A stretch of DNA of 64,000 nucleotides from Nannocystis pusilla (GCF_026626665.1 NZ_JAPNKE010000002.1:290501-354500), one strand, 5' to 3'; numbered from the stretch's first letter, positions 9,194-20,835 are shown. Made by a program: numbers and translations. The notes: generated by a model not told the origin, from the sequence alone.

Positions 9194-10386
9194 GATTCGA
9201 TCCTCGGGGCGCCGGTCGCCCGATTGGCGCGCACCGCGGCGCCGATCAGCGATTCCATTTGCGCCCACGTGTGATCCCACGAGCCGCGCGAGAGGAAGGC
9301 GTCGACCCGCTGCAGCCACTCGGCGCGCCGGGTGGCCCCCAGGGCGCGACTGGCGGCGGCGACGAATTCGACCGGCGCGTCGGCGATGGCGACCAGGCCC
9401 TCGCGGCCGTAGGGCTCGACGACGTCGCGGATCGAAGTGGACACGACCGGCCGCCCCGAGGCCAGGTACTCGGGCGTCTTGGTCGGGCTGATGAAGCGCG
9501 TCGAGTCGTTGCGGGCGAACGGCATCAGGGCGACGTCCCAGCCGGCGATGTAGGCGGGCAGCTCGGCGTACGGCTTCTGCCCGAGGTAATGGATGTTGGG
9601 CCGGCGCGGCAGCGTGGCGCGATCGATCTTCGCCACCGGGCCGATCATCACGAAGGTGAAGTCCGGGCGCAGGTCGGCGGCGGCCGCCAGCAGCTCGAGG
9701 TCGAGGCGCTCGTCGATGACGCCGAAGTAGCCGAGGCGCGGCCGGCCGAGCCCCGCCTGGTCGGGCGGCTCGGGCTGCAGGCCGCGGGCCTGGCGGAAGT
9801 GCGAGGCGTCGATGCTGCTGGGGAACAGGTGCGCGCTCGGCCGCAGCGCCCGCTTGGCCTCGTAGAGGCTGCGGCCGCCGGTGAACACCAGATCGGCGCT
9901 GCGCAGCAGGTCGCGCTCGCGCTCGCGCAGGGCCCGAGGGGCGCCCCAGAAGCCCGACAGCTCGTCCATGCAATCGTACACGGTGGCGGCGGGGACGAGG
10001 TGGCGCGTGAAGCCGAGGGCCATCGGCGTGTAGTACCAGAGCACGTAGTTGCCGATCCGCTGGCCGCCGAGCAGGTCGTCGACGAGGCTGGCGAGGATCA
10101 TCTCGGTCTCGTCGTCGTCGAGGTCGCGCGGGACGTGGGGGACCACCACGGTCACGCCGCAGTCGCGGCGGCTGCACTCGAGCCGCGGCAGGGCGTCGCC
10201 GCGGACCGGCTCCTCGACGAAGAAGACCCGCCGCGCCCGGGCGCAGCGCGACAGCAGGTGCTGCGGGCGCTGGTAGACGAAGTCCCAGCGGAGGTGCGAC
10301 AGACACACGAGATCGTAGTCGGCGAGGGCCCAGGCCGGGTCGACGCCGCGCTGCGGTGCGGTCCGGTCTTGCAGGGGAGCGCTCAT
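9178..10386 (-). CDS. GT-B glycosyltransferase
   Basis: A 402-residue cytoplasmic glycosyltransferase of the GT-B type. The N-terminus (DLVCLSHLRWDFVYQRPQHL) is characteristic of sugar transferases found beside UDP-galactopyranose mutases. The C-terminal donor-binding half has SPTKTPEYLASGRPVV. The start is the ATG at 10386, which overlaps the galK stop as ATGA; an upstream in-frame GTG would extend it by 14 residues into galK. It overlaps glf by 16 bases, so a role in transferring galactofuranose, or another sugar from the same pathway, is a reasonable inference. Donor and acceptor cannot be read from sequence. Confidence 0.82.
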   Translation of the reverse strand: MSAPLQDRTAPQRGVDPAWALADYDLVCLSHLRWDFVYQRPQHLLSRCARARRVFFVEEPVRGDALPRLECSRRDCGVTVVVPHVPRDLDDDETEMILASLVDDLLGGQRIGNYVLWYYTPMALGFTRHLVPAATVYDCMDELSGFWGAPRALRERERDLLRSADLVFTGGRSLYEAKRALRPSAHLFPSSIDASHFRQARGLQPEPPDQAGLGRPRLGYFGVIDERLDLELLAAAADLRPDFTFVMIGPVAKIDRATLPRRPNIHYLGQKPYAELPAYIAGWDVALMPFARNDSTRFISPTKTPEYLASGRPVVSTSIRDVVEPYGREGLVAIADAPVEFVAAASRALGATRRAEWLQRVDAFLSRGSWDHTWAQMESLIGAAVRANRATGAPRIESCSTT

Positions 10387-11509
10387 GATTCGAGGTTCAT
10401 GGGATGGTTTTGTTGTGCGTGCAACCATGGGAGGATGACCACCGGCTCGCCAGGGAGGATCGCCGAGTACGCGGCGACGACGTCGAGCGCGACCGCGGCG
10501 GTGTGGGCCTGTGCGGTGAGGATCACGACCGCGCCGCCGAAACCTCCGCCGGTGAGGCGCGCGCCCAGGACCTCGGGGTGGCGGCGGGCCAGGGCCACCA
10601 GCAGGTCGATGGCCGGCAGCGAGACCTCGAAGTCGTCGCGCATCGACCGGTGTGATTCGTCGAACAATCGCCCGAGCGCAGGCAGGTCGCCGGCCTTCAA
10701 TGCGCGCACGGCGTCGAGGACCCGCTGGTTCTCGTGGACGACGTGGCGGGTGCGCCGCGCCAGCGGCTCGGAGAGGCCGGCGATCCGCGGGTCGCCGGCA
10801 TCGACGTCGCGGAGCTGCCAGACGCCGAGCAGCGCGGCGGCCTGCTCACATTCGGCCCGGCGGGTCTTGTAATCGCCGGTGCTGTGATCGTGCGGCACGC
10901 CGGAGTCGATGACGACGAGGCCGAGCTGCGGCGGCAGGGCGATCGACTCGAGGACGAGAGAGCGGGTGTCGATGAACAGCGCCTCGCCCTCGCGGCCGCG
11001 GCTGCAGGCCAGCTGGTCCATGATGCCGACCGGCGCGCCGACGAACTCGGTCTCGGCGCGGTGGGCCAGCGCGGCCAGGACGTCGTCGTCGAACGCGAGC
11101 GAGAACAGCTTGCGCAGGCCGCGGAGCAGCGCGACCTCGAGGGCGGCGCTGGACGACAGGCCGCCGCCGACCGGCACGTCCGAGTCGACGTGGAGCTCGA
11201 AGCCTCCCAGCGTGCGCCCCTCGGCCGCGAGGATGGCGGTGACGCCCTGCACGTAGTCGACCCAGCCGCCGGTCTTGCGCTCCGCGCCGAGCTCGTAGCC
11301 GACCACGCCGGGCCGCTGGGCGCTGGCGGCCCGCACCGCCCGATCGGCGCGCCGCTTCAGCTGCACGCGGGTCCGCTGCGGCAGCGCGGTCGGCAGGACG
11401 AAGCCGCCGTTGTAGTCGGTGTGATCGCCGATCAGGTTGACGCGACCGGGCGCGCTGGCGCAGACGTCGCTGCTGTGGCCGAACAGCGCGGCGAACACGT
11501 CGCGGTCCG

Positions 11510-11513
<4 letters not shown>
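10383..11513 (-). CDS. galK: Galactokinase
   Basis: A 376-residue GHMP-family kinase that phosphorylates galactose at C1, the first committed step of the Leloir pathway. Signature GRVNLIGDHTDYN lies at residues 23-35, the ATP-binding PVGGGLSSS at 114-122, the catalytic Asp in GIMDQ at D166, and the C-terminal LTGGGFGGAVV loop is present. Start and stop both form ATGA overlaps, with galT upstream (11510-11513) and the glycosyltransferase downstream (10383-10386), so the three genes appear translationally coupled. Confidence 0.95.
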
Positions 11514-12589
<1,076 letters not shown>

Positions 12590-12590
12590 G

Positions 12591-14412
12591 CTAGACCTCC
12601 TGCCCGTGGTGGCCGTGGTCGTCGTGCGGCGTCGGCGGCCCGAGGCCGTTGAGCGCGGCGATCCGCTCGATCGGCAGCTTGGGCGTGCGGTCGGCGAACA
12701 GCAGGCCGTTGGCCTCCTGATAGGTGTCGGCGAACTGCGTATAACAATAGCCGGCGAGGATGTCCTGGGCGCGCACGACCGCGAACAATGCGTGCAGGCG
12801 GCGCTCGAGCTCGCCGGCGTCGTTCGAGCGGCTGTAGCCCCAGGTGCCGCGGCGGTCGTCCGAGAAGGCGATGCCGCCGAACTCCGACAGGACCACGGGG
12901 TGGTCGAAGGTCTGGAAGTTGCCGAGGACGAGCTCGCGGCCGCCGAAGCGCTCGCGCTCGTAGAGGTTGTTGCGCACGTTCGGGGCCTGGTAGCGCAGCA
13001 ACATCCGCGCCGGGTCGACCTCGTAGTCGTGGATGCCGATGATGTCGGTGGCGACGCTCTCCCACCCGTCGTTGCCGACGACCGGCCGGTTGGGGTCGAG
13101 GGTCTTGGTGAGGTGATACAGCGCGGTGACGTAGTGCCGCTCGGACGGGTTGTCGGGCAGGTTCGGCACGCCCCACGACTCGTTGAACGGCACCCACGCG
13201 ACGATGCAGGGGTGGCTGGTGTCGCGCGTCAGCACCTGCATCCACTCCTGGATGAGGGCCTGCACCGACCGCCCGGTGAAGCGGTAGGCGCTCGGCATCT
13301 CCTCCCACACCAGGAGGCCGAGGTGGTCGGCCCAGTAGAGATAGCGCGGGTCCTCGATCTTCTGGTGCTTGCGCACCGCGTTGAAGCCCATGGCGAGGAC
13401 CAACTCGGCGTCGCGCCGCAAGGCGGCGTCGTCGGGGGCGGTGATGCCGGTGTCGGGCCAGTAGCCCTGGTCGAGGATCATGCGCAGGCGGATCGGCCGG
13501 CCGTTCAGCAGGATCTGGTCGCGGTGGACCGCGATCGTGCGCAGGGCGGTGTAGCTGCGCACGGCGTCGACGACGACGCCGTGGTCGTCGACGAGCTCGA
13601 TCTCGGCGTCGAGCAGGTTGGGCGAGCCCGGGCACCACAGCAGCTCGTTGCGCGCGTCGTCGATGCCGGGGTCGGAGAGGGGGATCCGCCGGTGCAGCTC
13701 GTTGTGGGTGCACCGGTACTGATCCTCGACGAGCTGGCGCCGGCCGCTGAACAGCCGCAGCCGCAGGCTCAGGGTCGCCGGCACGAGGCCGGCGATCTGC
13801 GCCGAGAAGCCGATCTCCCAGCGGAACAGGTTCGAGGTCCAGCGCAGGTAGGCGATGTGGACGTGAGGGACGCGCTCGAGCCACACGCTCTGCCAGATGC
13901 CGGTGGTGCGGTGGTACCAGATCGAGTGCGGCTGCTCCTGCCAGTCCTGCTTGCCGCGCGGCTTGGCGAGGTCGTGCGGGTCGTCGACCGCGCGCACGAC
14001 CAGCTCGATCGCCTTGCCGGCGCCGCCCAGGCGCGTGACCTCGACCGAGAAGGGGGTGTAGCCGCCCTCGTGCGTGGCCACGTGGGCGCCGTCGACCCAC
14101 GGTGGCGGCGTGGTCGACCGCGCCGAAGCGGACGAACAGCCGCTGGCGCGGCGAGGCGGCCGGGAGGATCAGGTGGCGCCGGTACCAGCAGGCGACGAAG
14201 TAGCCGCGCTCGCAGACGCCGCTGCGCTCGGTCTCCGGCGCGAAGGGGACCTCGATCGAGCCCTTCCAGGCGACCTCGGCGGGGTGCCGCCATTGGCCCG
14301 TGCGATCGATCGCAAACTCCCACGCGCCGTCGAGGCTGACCCAGCTGTCGTCGGCCCGCCGCAGGAGCGGGCGCGGATAGCCGCGGCCCGTCGGCGTGAG
14401 GTCGGAGTTCAT
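12591..14412 (-). CDS. GH2 family beta-galactosidase-like hydrolase, one frameshift
   Basis: About 607 residues, with sugar-binding, immunoglobulin-like and TIM-barrel parts of glycoside hydrolase family 2. The acid/base Glu sits in WVPFNESWG and the nucleophile Glu in VVLSEFGGIAFS. The N-terminus (WVSLDGAWEFAID) is in a different frame from the rest. The shift lies near 14099; restoring two bases gives V-W-V-D-G, matching the family. The start used is the ATG at 14412; a GTG at 14430 would add six residues. No signal peptide is evident. As first gene of the gal operon it should release galactose or glucuronate-type sugars for the downstream Leloir enzymes. Galactosidase activity is inferred from context. 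Confidence 0.82.
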
Positions 14413-14674
14413 ATGCGAGGGGCCGGGCACGTTACGCTCGTCGACAGCGCGGGGCGGATCTCGAGGCGCGCAGCGCTCGTGCTGCGCGGACGGCCGCTCG
14501 CCGCGGCGCTCGCAGTCCTGGTCGGTCGGCCCCGCGGTCCGCCGAGCATGGGCCAGCTTCGCGCGCTGACAAGCGGAGCCGGGCGTAAAAAGTGCGACGA
14601 GGAGCGAGCTCCAGGGTAAGTCCCAGGGCGTCGCGGACGCGACGAGTGGCGCCGGTCATGACATTCGCCGCCAT

Positions 14675-15949
14675 TCATGGGTGTGACGGATCCTGCGGCG
14701 AATGGTGTCTCGCCGCGGCCGCGAGCATCGCGGCCTCGGCGGCGGCGAGGGTGCGATCGATGTCGTCGTCGGAGTGGGCGGCGCTGACGAACCAGAGGTG
14801 GCGCGGGTGCAGCAAGATCCCGCGCTGCAGCATCTCGGTGTAGAAGGTCGCGGCGGTCGCGTCGCGCACGCGCGGGTCGGGGTGGGTGAAGCGCAGGAAC
14901 GGCATCGGCGGCAGCGGCTCGCCGTAGGCCAGGGCGGGCACGCGGTGGCGCTCGGCGGCGGCCTGCAAGCCGGCGACGAGGCGCTCGCCGAGGCGCCACA
15001 CGTGGCCGGTGACGTCGGAGCGGCCCAGGACGTCGAGGACGGCGAGCGCGGCGGCGAGGCCGGTGGTCTCGCCGTGGTAGGTGGCCGACATGTGCAGCTC
15101 GGCGCCGTGGCGCATGACGTCGCGGCGACCGACCACCGCGGCGACGGGCCAGCCGTTGCCGAGCGCCTTGCTGAGGGTGGTCAGATCGGGGACGACGCCG
15201 GCCCACTGTTGAAAGGAGCCGGGGTGAATGCGCAGACCGGTCTTGATCTCGTCGAGGATGAACACCGCGCCGTGCTCGCGCGCGAGCTCGGCGAACTGCC
15301 GGGCGAGCTCGGGGCGCGTGGACGGCATCATCTCGGGGGCGAGGATGACCGCGGCGACCTCGCCGGAGTGGGTCCGCAGCAGCTCGCGCAGCGACTCGGG
15401 CTCGTCGGGCCGGAACTCGAGGACCTGGCGGTCGAGCCCGTCGGGCACGAAGTCGGCCAGCGGGAGGCACCAATCGTGCCACCCGTGATAGCCGCAGCGA
15501 GCGACGCGGCGCCGACCGGTGGCCCGCCGCGACAGTCGCAGCGCGGCAGTGGTGGCGTCGGACCCGGTCTTGAAGAAGGCGCCCATCTCGGCCCCGGGCA
15601 GGCGCGCGACCAGGCGTTCGACGAACTCGAGGTGCAGCGGGTGGTTGAGCGTCAGCAGGTTGCCGCGGCGAGCCTGCGCGAACGCGGCGCGGTCGACCTC
15701 CTCGTGGGCGTAGCCGAGGAGCAGCGGGCCGTATGCCATGACGTAGTCGATGTATTCGTGGCCGTCGACGTCCCACACGCGACTGCCGGCGCCGCGCTCG
15801 AAGTACATCGGCGAATCGGCGGGGGTCACCAGCGGCCGGCCGGACAGGTGATAGCCGCCCGGGATCAGGGCCCGCGCGCGCGTCAGGAGTTGTTGCGAGG
15901 TCGTGAACGTGCGCGACGATGACGAGTGGACGAGGTCGTGGTGATTCAC
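14675..15949 (-). CDS. Class III aminotransferase, glutamate-1-semialdehyde aminomutase-like
   Basis: About 424 residues of the PLP-dependent class III aminotransferase fold, closest in layout to glutamate-1-semialdehyde 2,1-aminomutases. Seen are IPGGYHLSGRPLV near the start, FFKTGSDATTAALRLSRRAT, the GYHGWHDW segment and the PLP Lys region LTTLSKALGNGWPVAAVVG. The start is uncertain: the GTG at 15949 precedes the conserved part, but no ribosome site is visible. It could act on a sugar or a small amino ketone rather than in haem synthesis, since no hem genes are nearby. It is separated from the gal operon by about 260 bases. Confidence 0.82.
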   Translation of the reverse strand: MNHHDLVHSSSSRTFTTSQQLLTRARALIPGGYHLSGRPLVTPADSPMYFERGAGSRVWDVDGHEYIDYVMAYGPLLLGYAHEEVDRAAFAQARRGNLLTLNHPLHLEFVERLVARLPGAEMGAFFKTGSDATTAALRLSRRATGRRRVARCGYHGWHDWCLPLADFVPDGLDRQVLEFRPDEPESLRELLRTHSGEVAAVILAPEMMPSTRPELARQFAELAREHGAVFILDEIKTGLRIHPGSFQQWAGVVPDLTTLSKALGNGWPVAAVVGRRDVMRHGAELHMSATYHGETTGLAAALAVLDVLGRSDVTGHVWRLGERLVAGLQAAAERHRVPALAYGEPLPPMPFLRFTHPDPRVRDATAATFYTEMLQRGILLHPRHLWFVSAAHSDDDIDRTLAAAEAAMLAAAARHHSPQDPSHP

Positions 15950-16519
15950 GGCGACGGGGTGTGCCAGCGATCGCGCGCGACGCATCCCGGGCGCCGCTAC
16001 ACGCCGACGCACGCGGCCGACGCGTCGCGGACCTCGAAAGTCCGGCTGGGCACGCGGGCCCGCCGCCGCCGGACCAGGAGCCTGGCGCCCGCCGAGCGGC
16101 CCGGCGCGCGCGTCGCTGGGGCCGGTCGGGCCCGCTGCGCCGGGCCACGCGGCCGCCGTGATTCGCGTCGCAACGACGAGGACCCCGCGTCGCCGAGATC
16201 GATGAGGATCGACGAGGCCGCGGGATCGGCCCAGGGGGTCGCCACGGTCCGTCGCGCGCGAGCGGGAGGACGCCGCGGCCGGGCGAATCGGCGCGCACGC
16301 TCGATATCGATGTCGGCGACGGAGCAATAGCGGCGAGCGGGCACTCCGCACGAATGATGGCAGTCGAGGGCGAAGCCGGCGCGACGATCGGGGGCGGGTC
16401 GCAGCGCGACGGAGCGCGAGCGAGTGGCGGCGGCGAGGGTCGGTGTTACCGGTACGAACGCTCCCCACGACGCTCGGTGCGAAACAGCGCATCGACACCG
16501 GGGACGAAGGAGAGTCTCC
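15950..16519. other. Divergent intergenic region
   Basis: 570 bases between the leftward aminotransferase and the rightward ferritin-like gene. No gene was found. It should contain both promoters. An AAGGAG ribosome site precedes the ferritin-like start at its right end. No operator repeat stood out. Confidence 0.5.
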
Positions 16520-17775
16520 ATGGGCTTCAATCCGCTCGCCGAGAAGGGGATCCCGCTCGAGAAGCAGATCCGCAACTGGTCGGAGCTCAACGTCCAGCCG
16601 TTCGACAAGCGCGAGGTGCATCCGTACACGCGGGCGCGCGTGATCGTGATGAACGGCGTCGAGGTCGAGTCGGTCATGTTCTCGCACCAGTTCGCGCGCC
16701 ACACCGACGACTGGGCGCTCAAGCGCCAGCTCGCGCTGGTGCGGCGGGTCGACCAGCAGCAGCAGAAGGCGGTCAACTGGCTGCTCCCCGGGGACCAGAG
16801 CGTGCTCGAGACCACCCTGGCCTACGAGCAGGTGGCGATCGATCTGACGGCTTGGCTGGCCCGCACCGAGCCGAACCCGTACCTGCGCCAGGTGCTGAAC
16901 TTCGGCCTGCTCGAGGACTTCGATCACCTGTACCGCTACGCCAACCTCATCGACCTCGTCGAGGGCCCAAGCGGGTCCACGAGATCGTCGGCAACCTGAC
17001 CGAGGTGATGCCGGGGCGGCCGACGGTGGTCGAGCACCGCCACCCGTACGACGAGGTCCGGCGCCACTTCGAGACCCACACGGTCGACCCGCTGTCGCGG
17101 CTGCACTCGATGACGATCCTGGCGGCCGAGCAGCAGACCATGAACTTCTACATGAACGTCGGGCCGACCTACGTGCCGCCGCTGGCGCGCGGCCTGTACC
17201 TCGAGATCGCGGAGATCGAGGAGCAGCACGTGACGCAGTACGAGTCGCTGCTCGACCCGCTGGACTCGTGGTTCGAGCGCGAGCTGCTCCACCACTACAA
17301 CGAGTGCTACCTGTACTGGTCGTTCATGCACGACGAGGTGGACCCGCGGATCCGCAAGCTGTGGGAGCTGCACCTGGCGATGGAGATCGAGCACGTCCGG
17401 GTGGCCGGCGAGCTGCTGCGCCGCCACCAGGGCACGGACCCGGCGGAGCTGCTGCCGGCGAAGCTGCCCGCGCCGACGCGCTTCCAGGAGAACAAGCAGT
17501 ACATCCGCACGGTCCTCGCCGCGGAGATCGACCTCACCTCGGTGGGGCTCGACTTCGTCCCGCTGACGGCGCTGCCGACGGACGCGCGCTACTTCAAGTA
17601 CCAGGCGGCGGTGAACGGCGGGATCGAGGTGCCGAGCGAGGCGGTCATCGATCGCCACGTGGAAGCGTTCGGCGACGACTTCCGCTTGACCACCGAGGGC
17701 CCGCACCCGATCCCCGCGCTGCGCTCGCGCCCCCACGCCGATCTCGAGGACGCCGCCGACGAGGCGGAGGAATAG
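16520..17775 (+). CDS. Ferritin-like (putative di-iron) protein, one frameshift
   Basis: About 418 residues, all helical. Several Glu/His motifs resemble ferritin-like metal sites: LLEDFDHLYRYA in the N-terminal half, EIEEQHVTQYESLLD in the middle and AMEIEHVRVAGELL in the C-terminal half. The N-terminus is MGFNPLAEKGIPLEKQIRNW. I recognise it only as a conserved protein of ferritin-like type; the reaction is unknown. The start ATG has AAGGAG at good spacing. The frame shifts at the C run 16966-16968, where one added C gives the continuous E-G-P-K-R-V-H-E-I-V. It is followed 8 bases later by a second helical gene, probably in the same operon. Confidence 0.72.
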
Positions 17776-17783
17776 GAGGACCC

Positions 17784-18410
17784 ATGGCAACCTTGACGGT
17801 CACGAAGGACAAGGGCGGCGTCAGTCGACCCGAGGGCATGACTGTGATCGAGCCGGCGCTGGTCGTGCCGCTGACGAAGCTGAAGGCGATCGGCAAGCAG
17901 GCCGGCCTCGACGGGGTGTTCGTCGCCGATCTCGTCAGCGCGCTGGCGATGCACGAGCGGCACGCGGCCCGCGTGGCGGCGGCGGCAGCGGAGCAGACCG
18001 CGCGGCCCAAGCGGCGCAAGGTCTACGAGAAGCTGGCGCAGCTGCACGCGGAGCGCACGGGGGCGCTCGAGTCGCTGCTGGTCAAGCTCAAGCTGCCGGC
18101 GCTGTACGTGAGCCCGGCGAGCCGGGCGGCCGGGAACATGGTGGGAGCGCTGGCCCAGGCGCCGCTGCTCGCGGGCTCCGTCGACGCCGAGGGCCGCGAG
18201 TGCATGCTCCTCGACGTCGCGTTCCTGCTGGCCGAGCAGTCGCTGGCGAACACCGAGGCGCTGACCGCAGTGGCGGCCGCGGCCACGGCCTCGACGACGC
18301 GGACGACGCTGGTGAAGACGGCCAAGCTGCTGGCGGCCAACGTGGCGCTGTTCGAGAAGGTGCGGGCGCTGCGGAAGGCGTCCATCGTGCAGGCGGCGCG
18401 CAAGAAGTAG
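17784..18410 (+). CDS. Helical protein paired with the ferritin-like gene
   Basis: A 208-residue Ala/Leu/Lys-rich helical protein with no recognised domain. It begins MATLTVTKDKGGVSRPEGMT. AGGAGGA lies just before the ATG and overlaps the upstream stop region. It ends in a basic tail (VQAARKK). The alanine- and lysine-rich helices could form a bundle or bind nucleic acid, but nothing proves either. Tight spacing to the ferritin-like gene suggests co-expression. Its stop is only five bases from the stop of the convergent esterase gene. Confidence 0.7.
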   Translation: MATLTVTKDKGGVSRPEGMTVIEPALVVPLTKLKAIGKQAGLDGVFVADLVSALAMHERHAARVAAAAAEQTARPKRRKVYEKLAQLHAERTGALESLLVKLKLPALYVSPASRAAGNMVGALAQAPLLAGSVDAEGRECMLLDVAFLLAEQSLANTEALTAVAAAATASTTRTTLVKTAKLLAANVALFEKVRALRKASIVQAARKK

Positions 18411-18415
18411 GCGCG

Positions 18416-19969
18416 TCAGGGGCCGCCGCCGGCGACGAATTCGACGTCCTGGGCGTCGCCGGCGGTGATGTCGATGACCTGGCTCTCGGAGCAGGTGAGC
18501 GTCGCGTGCGTGCACGCGACCTCGCGCAGGCCGGGGAGCAGGCCGAGGAGCGCGTAATAGCCGTGCGCGTCGGTGCGCGTGACGTGCAGGCCCGAGGCGA
18601 TCGCCGCGTCGGCGACGCCGTGGCCGGCGCCGTCGACCACGCGCCCGCGGATCGCGTGCGTGCCCGGCCGCGCGGCCACGGTGGCGAACAGCCACTGCTG
18701 CGCGGCCTGCCGCGAGGCGGGGTCGTCGGCCATCCAGGCGTCGGTGTGACCGACGCCGGGGACCGCGAGCGTGGTCACCGGATAGCCGAACCCGGTGAGC
18801 AGCTCGACGCCCTTGAGGCTGTTGGCCGCCCCGCCGTCGCCCGCGGCGCCCCACGACAGCCAGGCGGCCCGGCCGCGCACGCGCTCCATTCGCGTCGCCG
18901 AGCCTGCGCCCTGGTCGGGGGTCAATGGCGTGACCACGTCGGCGTGGCTGTGCATCACGAAGCCGAGCCAGGCGTCGGCGATGGTGGCGTCATTCAGGCC
19001 GATGAAGCTGGTGCCGATCGCGCCGCGCGAGAAGCCGGCGACCACCACGGCGCCCGGATCGAGGCCGAAGGCGTCGACGGTGCGGCCCAGCTGGGTCTGC
19101 CAGTAGGCGATCGTCGCCGGCACGTCGCCCCAGCCGTAATCGAGGTTGGCGCCGGCCTCGACGTAGGGCAGGACCAGCCAGGCGTAATGGCGACAGCCGG
19201 CGAGGTAGTAGCCGAGGGTGGCGTCGTCGACCTTGCCGGTGAAATCGCCGTACTTGTTGCACGGCGATTCGACGATCACGGGGTAGCGACGTCCGGGCTG
19301 CCAGTCGGGCGGCAGATAGAGGCCGTGGTAGACGCCGGTGCCGCGGTACTCGGGGGCGACGACCTTGACGAAGGCGCCGGGAGCCGGGTCGCCGTCGGTC
19401 AGCGGCGGGCGCGGCGGACAGCCCGGCGCGTCGTCGACGAACTCGACGGTGACCTGCGCGGTGGTCTGCAGGCCGGCGGCGCTGACGAGGATGTCCGCGG
19501 CGCCGGCTGTCGTGTTGCTGGCCTGGAAGGTGCCGCCGTGGCGCGTGATCGTGCCGAGCGCCGGCTCGGCGAGGCTCCACTCGGCCTCGACCGGGACCTC
19601 GTGGCCGCGCTCGTCGAGGCCGACCGCGTGGAATTGCGCCGGAAACGACCAGCCGCTGGCGACCGTGACGACGAGCTGCGGCGGATCGATCTGCAGCGCG
19701 ACCACGGCCCCGTCGGGCCCCGTCGAGGTGTCACCGGTGACGCTGCTCGTGGTGCTCGAGGTCGTGGTCGAGGTCGAGGTCGTCGTGGTGCTCGAGGTCG
19801 TGGGGTCGGGGGCGAGCGAGCCGCCGGTGGTGCTCGTGCTCGACGTCGAGGTCGCGGCGGGCTCGCTCGTGGACGCGGTCGGGTCGCCCGCGCTGGTCGG
19901 GCAGCCCGTGAGCGCCTGCACCGCGACGCCGCCGATCGCCCACCACCCGGGTGCTCGCATGTCCGGCAT
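18416..19969 (-). CDS. Lipoprotein alpha/beta-hydrolase (esterase-like)
   Basis: About 517 residues. The N-terminus has a short hydrophobic signal ending in the lipobox LTGC (Cys near 23), so it should be lipid-anchored. A Ser/Thr-rich linker follows (about 25-75), then a bacterial Ig-like segment, an alpha/beta-hydrolase domain with nucleophile motif AGFSRG and a late GVGHTDAW His region, and a C-terminal carboxypeptidase-regulatory-like beta domain (IRGRVVDGAGHGVADAAI). This layout fits secreted esterases or polyhydroxybutyrate-depolymerase-like enzymes acting outside the cell; the substrate is unknown. ATGs at 19969 and 19960 are both possible starts. Confidence 0.8.
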   Translation of the reverse strand: MPDMRAPGWWAIGGVAVQALTGCPTSAGDPTASTSEPAATSTSSTSTTGGSLAPDPTTSSTTTTSTSTTTSSTTSSVTGDTSTGPDGAVVALQIDPPQLVVTVASGWSFPAQFHAVGLDERGHEVPVEAEWSLAEPALGTITRHGGTFQASNTTAGAADILVSAAGLQTTAQVTVEFVDDAPGCPPRPPLTDGDPAPGAFVKVVAPEYRGTGVYHGLYLPPDWQPGRRYPVIVESPCNKYGDFTGKVDDATLGYYLAGCRHYAWLVLPYVEAGANLDYGWGDVPATIAYWQTQLGRTVDAFGLDPGAVVVAGFSRGAIGTSFIGLNDATIADAWLGFVMHSHADVVTPLTPDQGAGSATRMERVRGRAAWLSWGAAGDGGAANSLKGVELLTGFGYPVTTLAVPGVGHTDAWMADDPASRQAAQQWLFATVAARPGTHAIRGRVVDGAGHGVADAAIASGLHVTRTDAHGYYALLGLLPGLREVACTHATLTCSESQVIDITAGDAQDVEFVAGGGP

Positions 19970-19995
19970 CGTACACGAGGCGGGCGGGATCGGTG

Positions 19996-20015
19996 ACATG
20001 TCCTTCAGGACATGT
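19996..20015. repeat. ACATGTCC hairpin
   Basis: A perfect 8-bp inverted repeat, ACATGTCC-TTCA-GGACATGT, in the 60-base gap between two minus-strand genes. There is no T run, so it is not a classical intrinsic terminator. Similar ACATG/CATGT hairpins occur at 20816, 23011, 37754 and 48737. Confidence 0.75.
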
Positions 20016-20029
20016 GCATTTGCGGGCGC

Positions 20030-20727
20030 TCAGCGGCGGCGGCGGCGGCCGGGGACGAGCAGGAGCGCGAGCGCGAGGCCGAGGACGTCGGGGCCGCTCG
20101 CACCGGTGCTACAGGCGCAGCCCTTGTCGCCGTCGGCCGAGTCGCCGCCCGACGCGGACGGGTCGTCGCCGGTGGTGCTGCCGGTCGAGTCGGTGCCGGG
20201 GTCCTCGCCGGTCGCGAAGCTGGTGGGGGCGCTGCCGGTCTCGCCCTCGGTCGCGGAGCCGCTGGCGTCGGTGTCGGTCGCCTCGCCCTCGACGACCTCG
20301 ATGATGACGACCGACTGCTCGAGGGCGCCGCCGGGCCCTCGCCCTGGGCGCTGAGCATGTACTTGTCGGGCGCCAGGGACAGCTCGAGCATGCACGGCGA
20401 CGGGCCGGCGGCGCACACGTCCTCCTTGACCACGGTCCACGGGCCGTCGCCGTCGAGCCGGGTCTTGCTGACGAGGTGAATGTCGGCGCCGTCGAAGGTC
20501 CCCTCGAACTCGATGATGACCTGGACCGTGGCCTCGGGGGCGCCGACGAACACGTCATTGGTGGCGGGCTCGACGATGGTGATGAGCTGCGGCGGCTCGC
20601 CGGTGGTGTCCGGGAAGGTGTCGGAGTCGGATTCGCTGGTGGTGACCGCGATCGAGGCGGCCGCCGCCGGGACGACGCCGAGCAGCGAGACGACGAGGGC
20701 AGAAATGCGCAAGCCAAGAGAAGGCAT
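20030..20727 (-). CDS. Exported protein with MYXO-CTERM-like sorting tail, one frameshift
   Basis: About 232 residues. It begins with a signal peptide (MPSLGLRISALVVSLLGVVP) and continues with a beta-rich domain of roughly 110 residues and an acidic Asp/Ser/Thr/Gly-rich linker. The C-terminus has the tripartite pattern of MYXO-CTERM proteins: a Cys pair in KGCACST, a hydrophobic helix (LGLALALLLV) and a run of arginines. Such tails are thought to be processed for surface anchoring in myxobacteria. The frame shifts near 20333 in a C run; one added C joins both parts. Function of the body is unknown. Confidence 0.72.
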
Positions 20728-20815
20728 GAAGACGGGCTACCAACCCGCGCAGGCCCGGTCAACCGCGACACCGCTGTCACGCTCACGACGGCGCCGTCAG
20801 CGGGCGGGAGCATGG

Positions 20816-20835
20816 ACATGGCCGAAAGGTCATGT
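20816..20835. repeat. Short ACATG/CATGT hairpin
   Basis: A 5-bp inverted repeat (ACATG, 10-base loop, CATGT) in the gap between the cobalamin-binding-like gene and the MYXO-CTERM gene. It is short and could be chance, but resembles the stronger copies at 19996 and 23011. Confidence 0.35.

Noticed and set aside
8105..10306. A single 733-residue fusion of a transferase and glf
   Set aside because: The first 370 codons are an Arg/Pro-rich shadow of the glycosyltransferase; glf has its own ATG at 9193.
14432..14674. An 80-codon minus-strand frame between the aminotransferase and the GH2 gene
   Set aside because: No motif, Arg/Ala-rich second half and no ribosome site; possibly a leader but not supportable.
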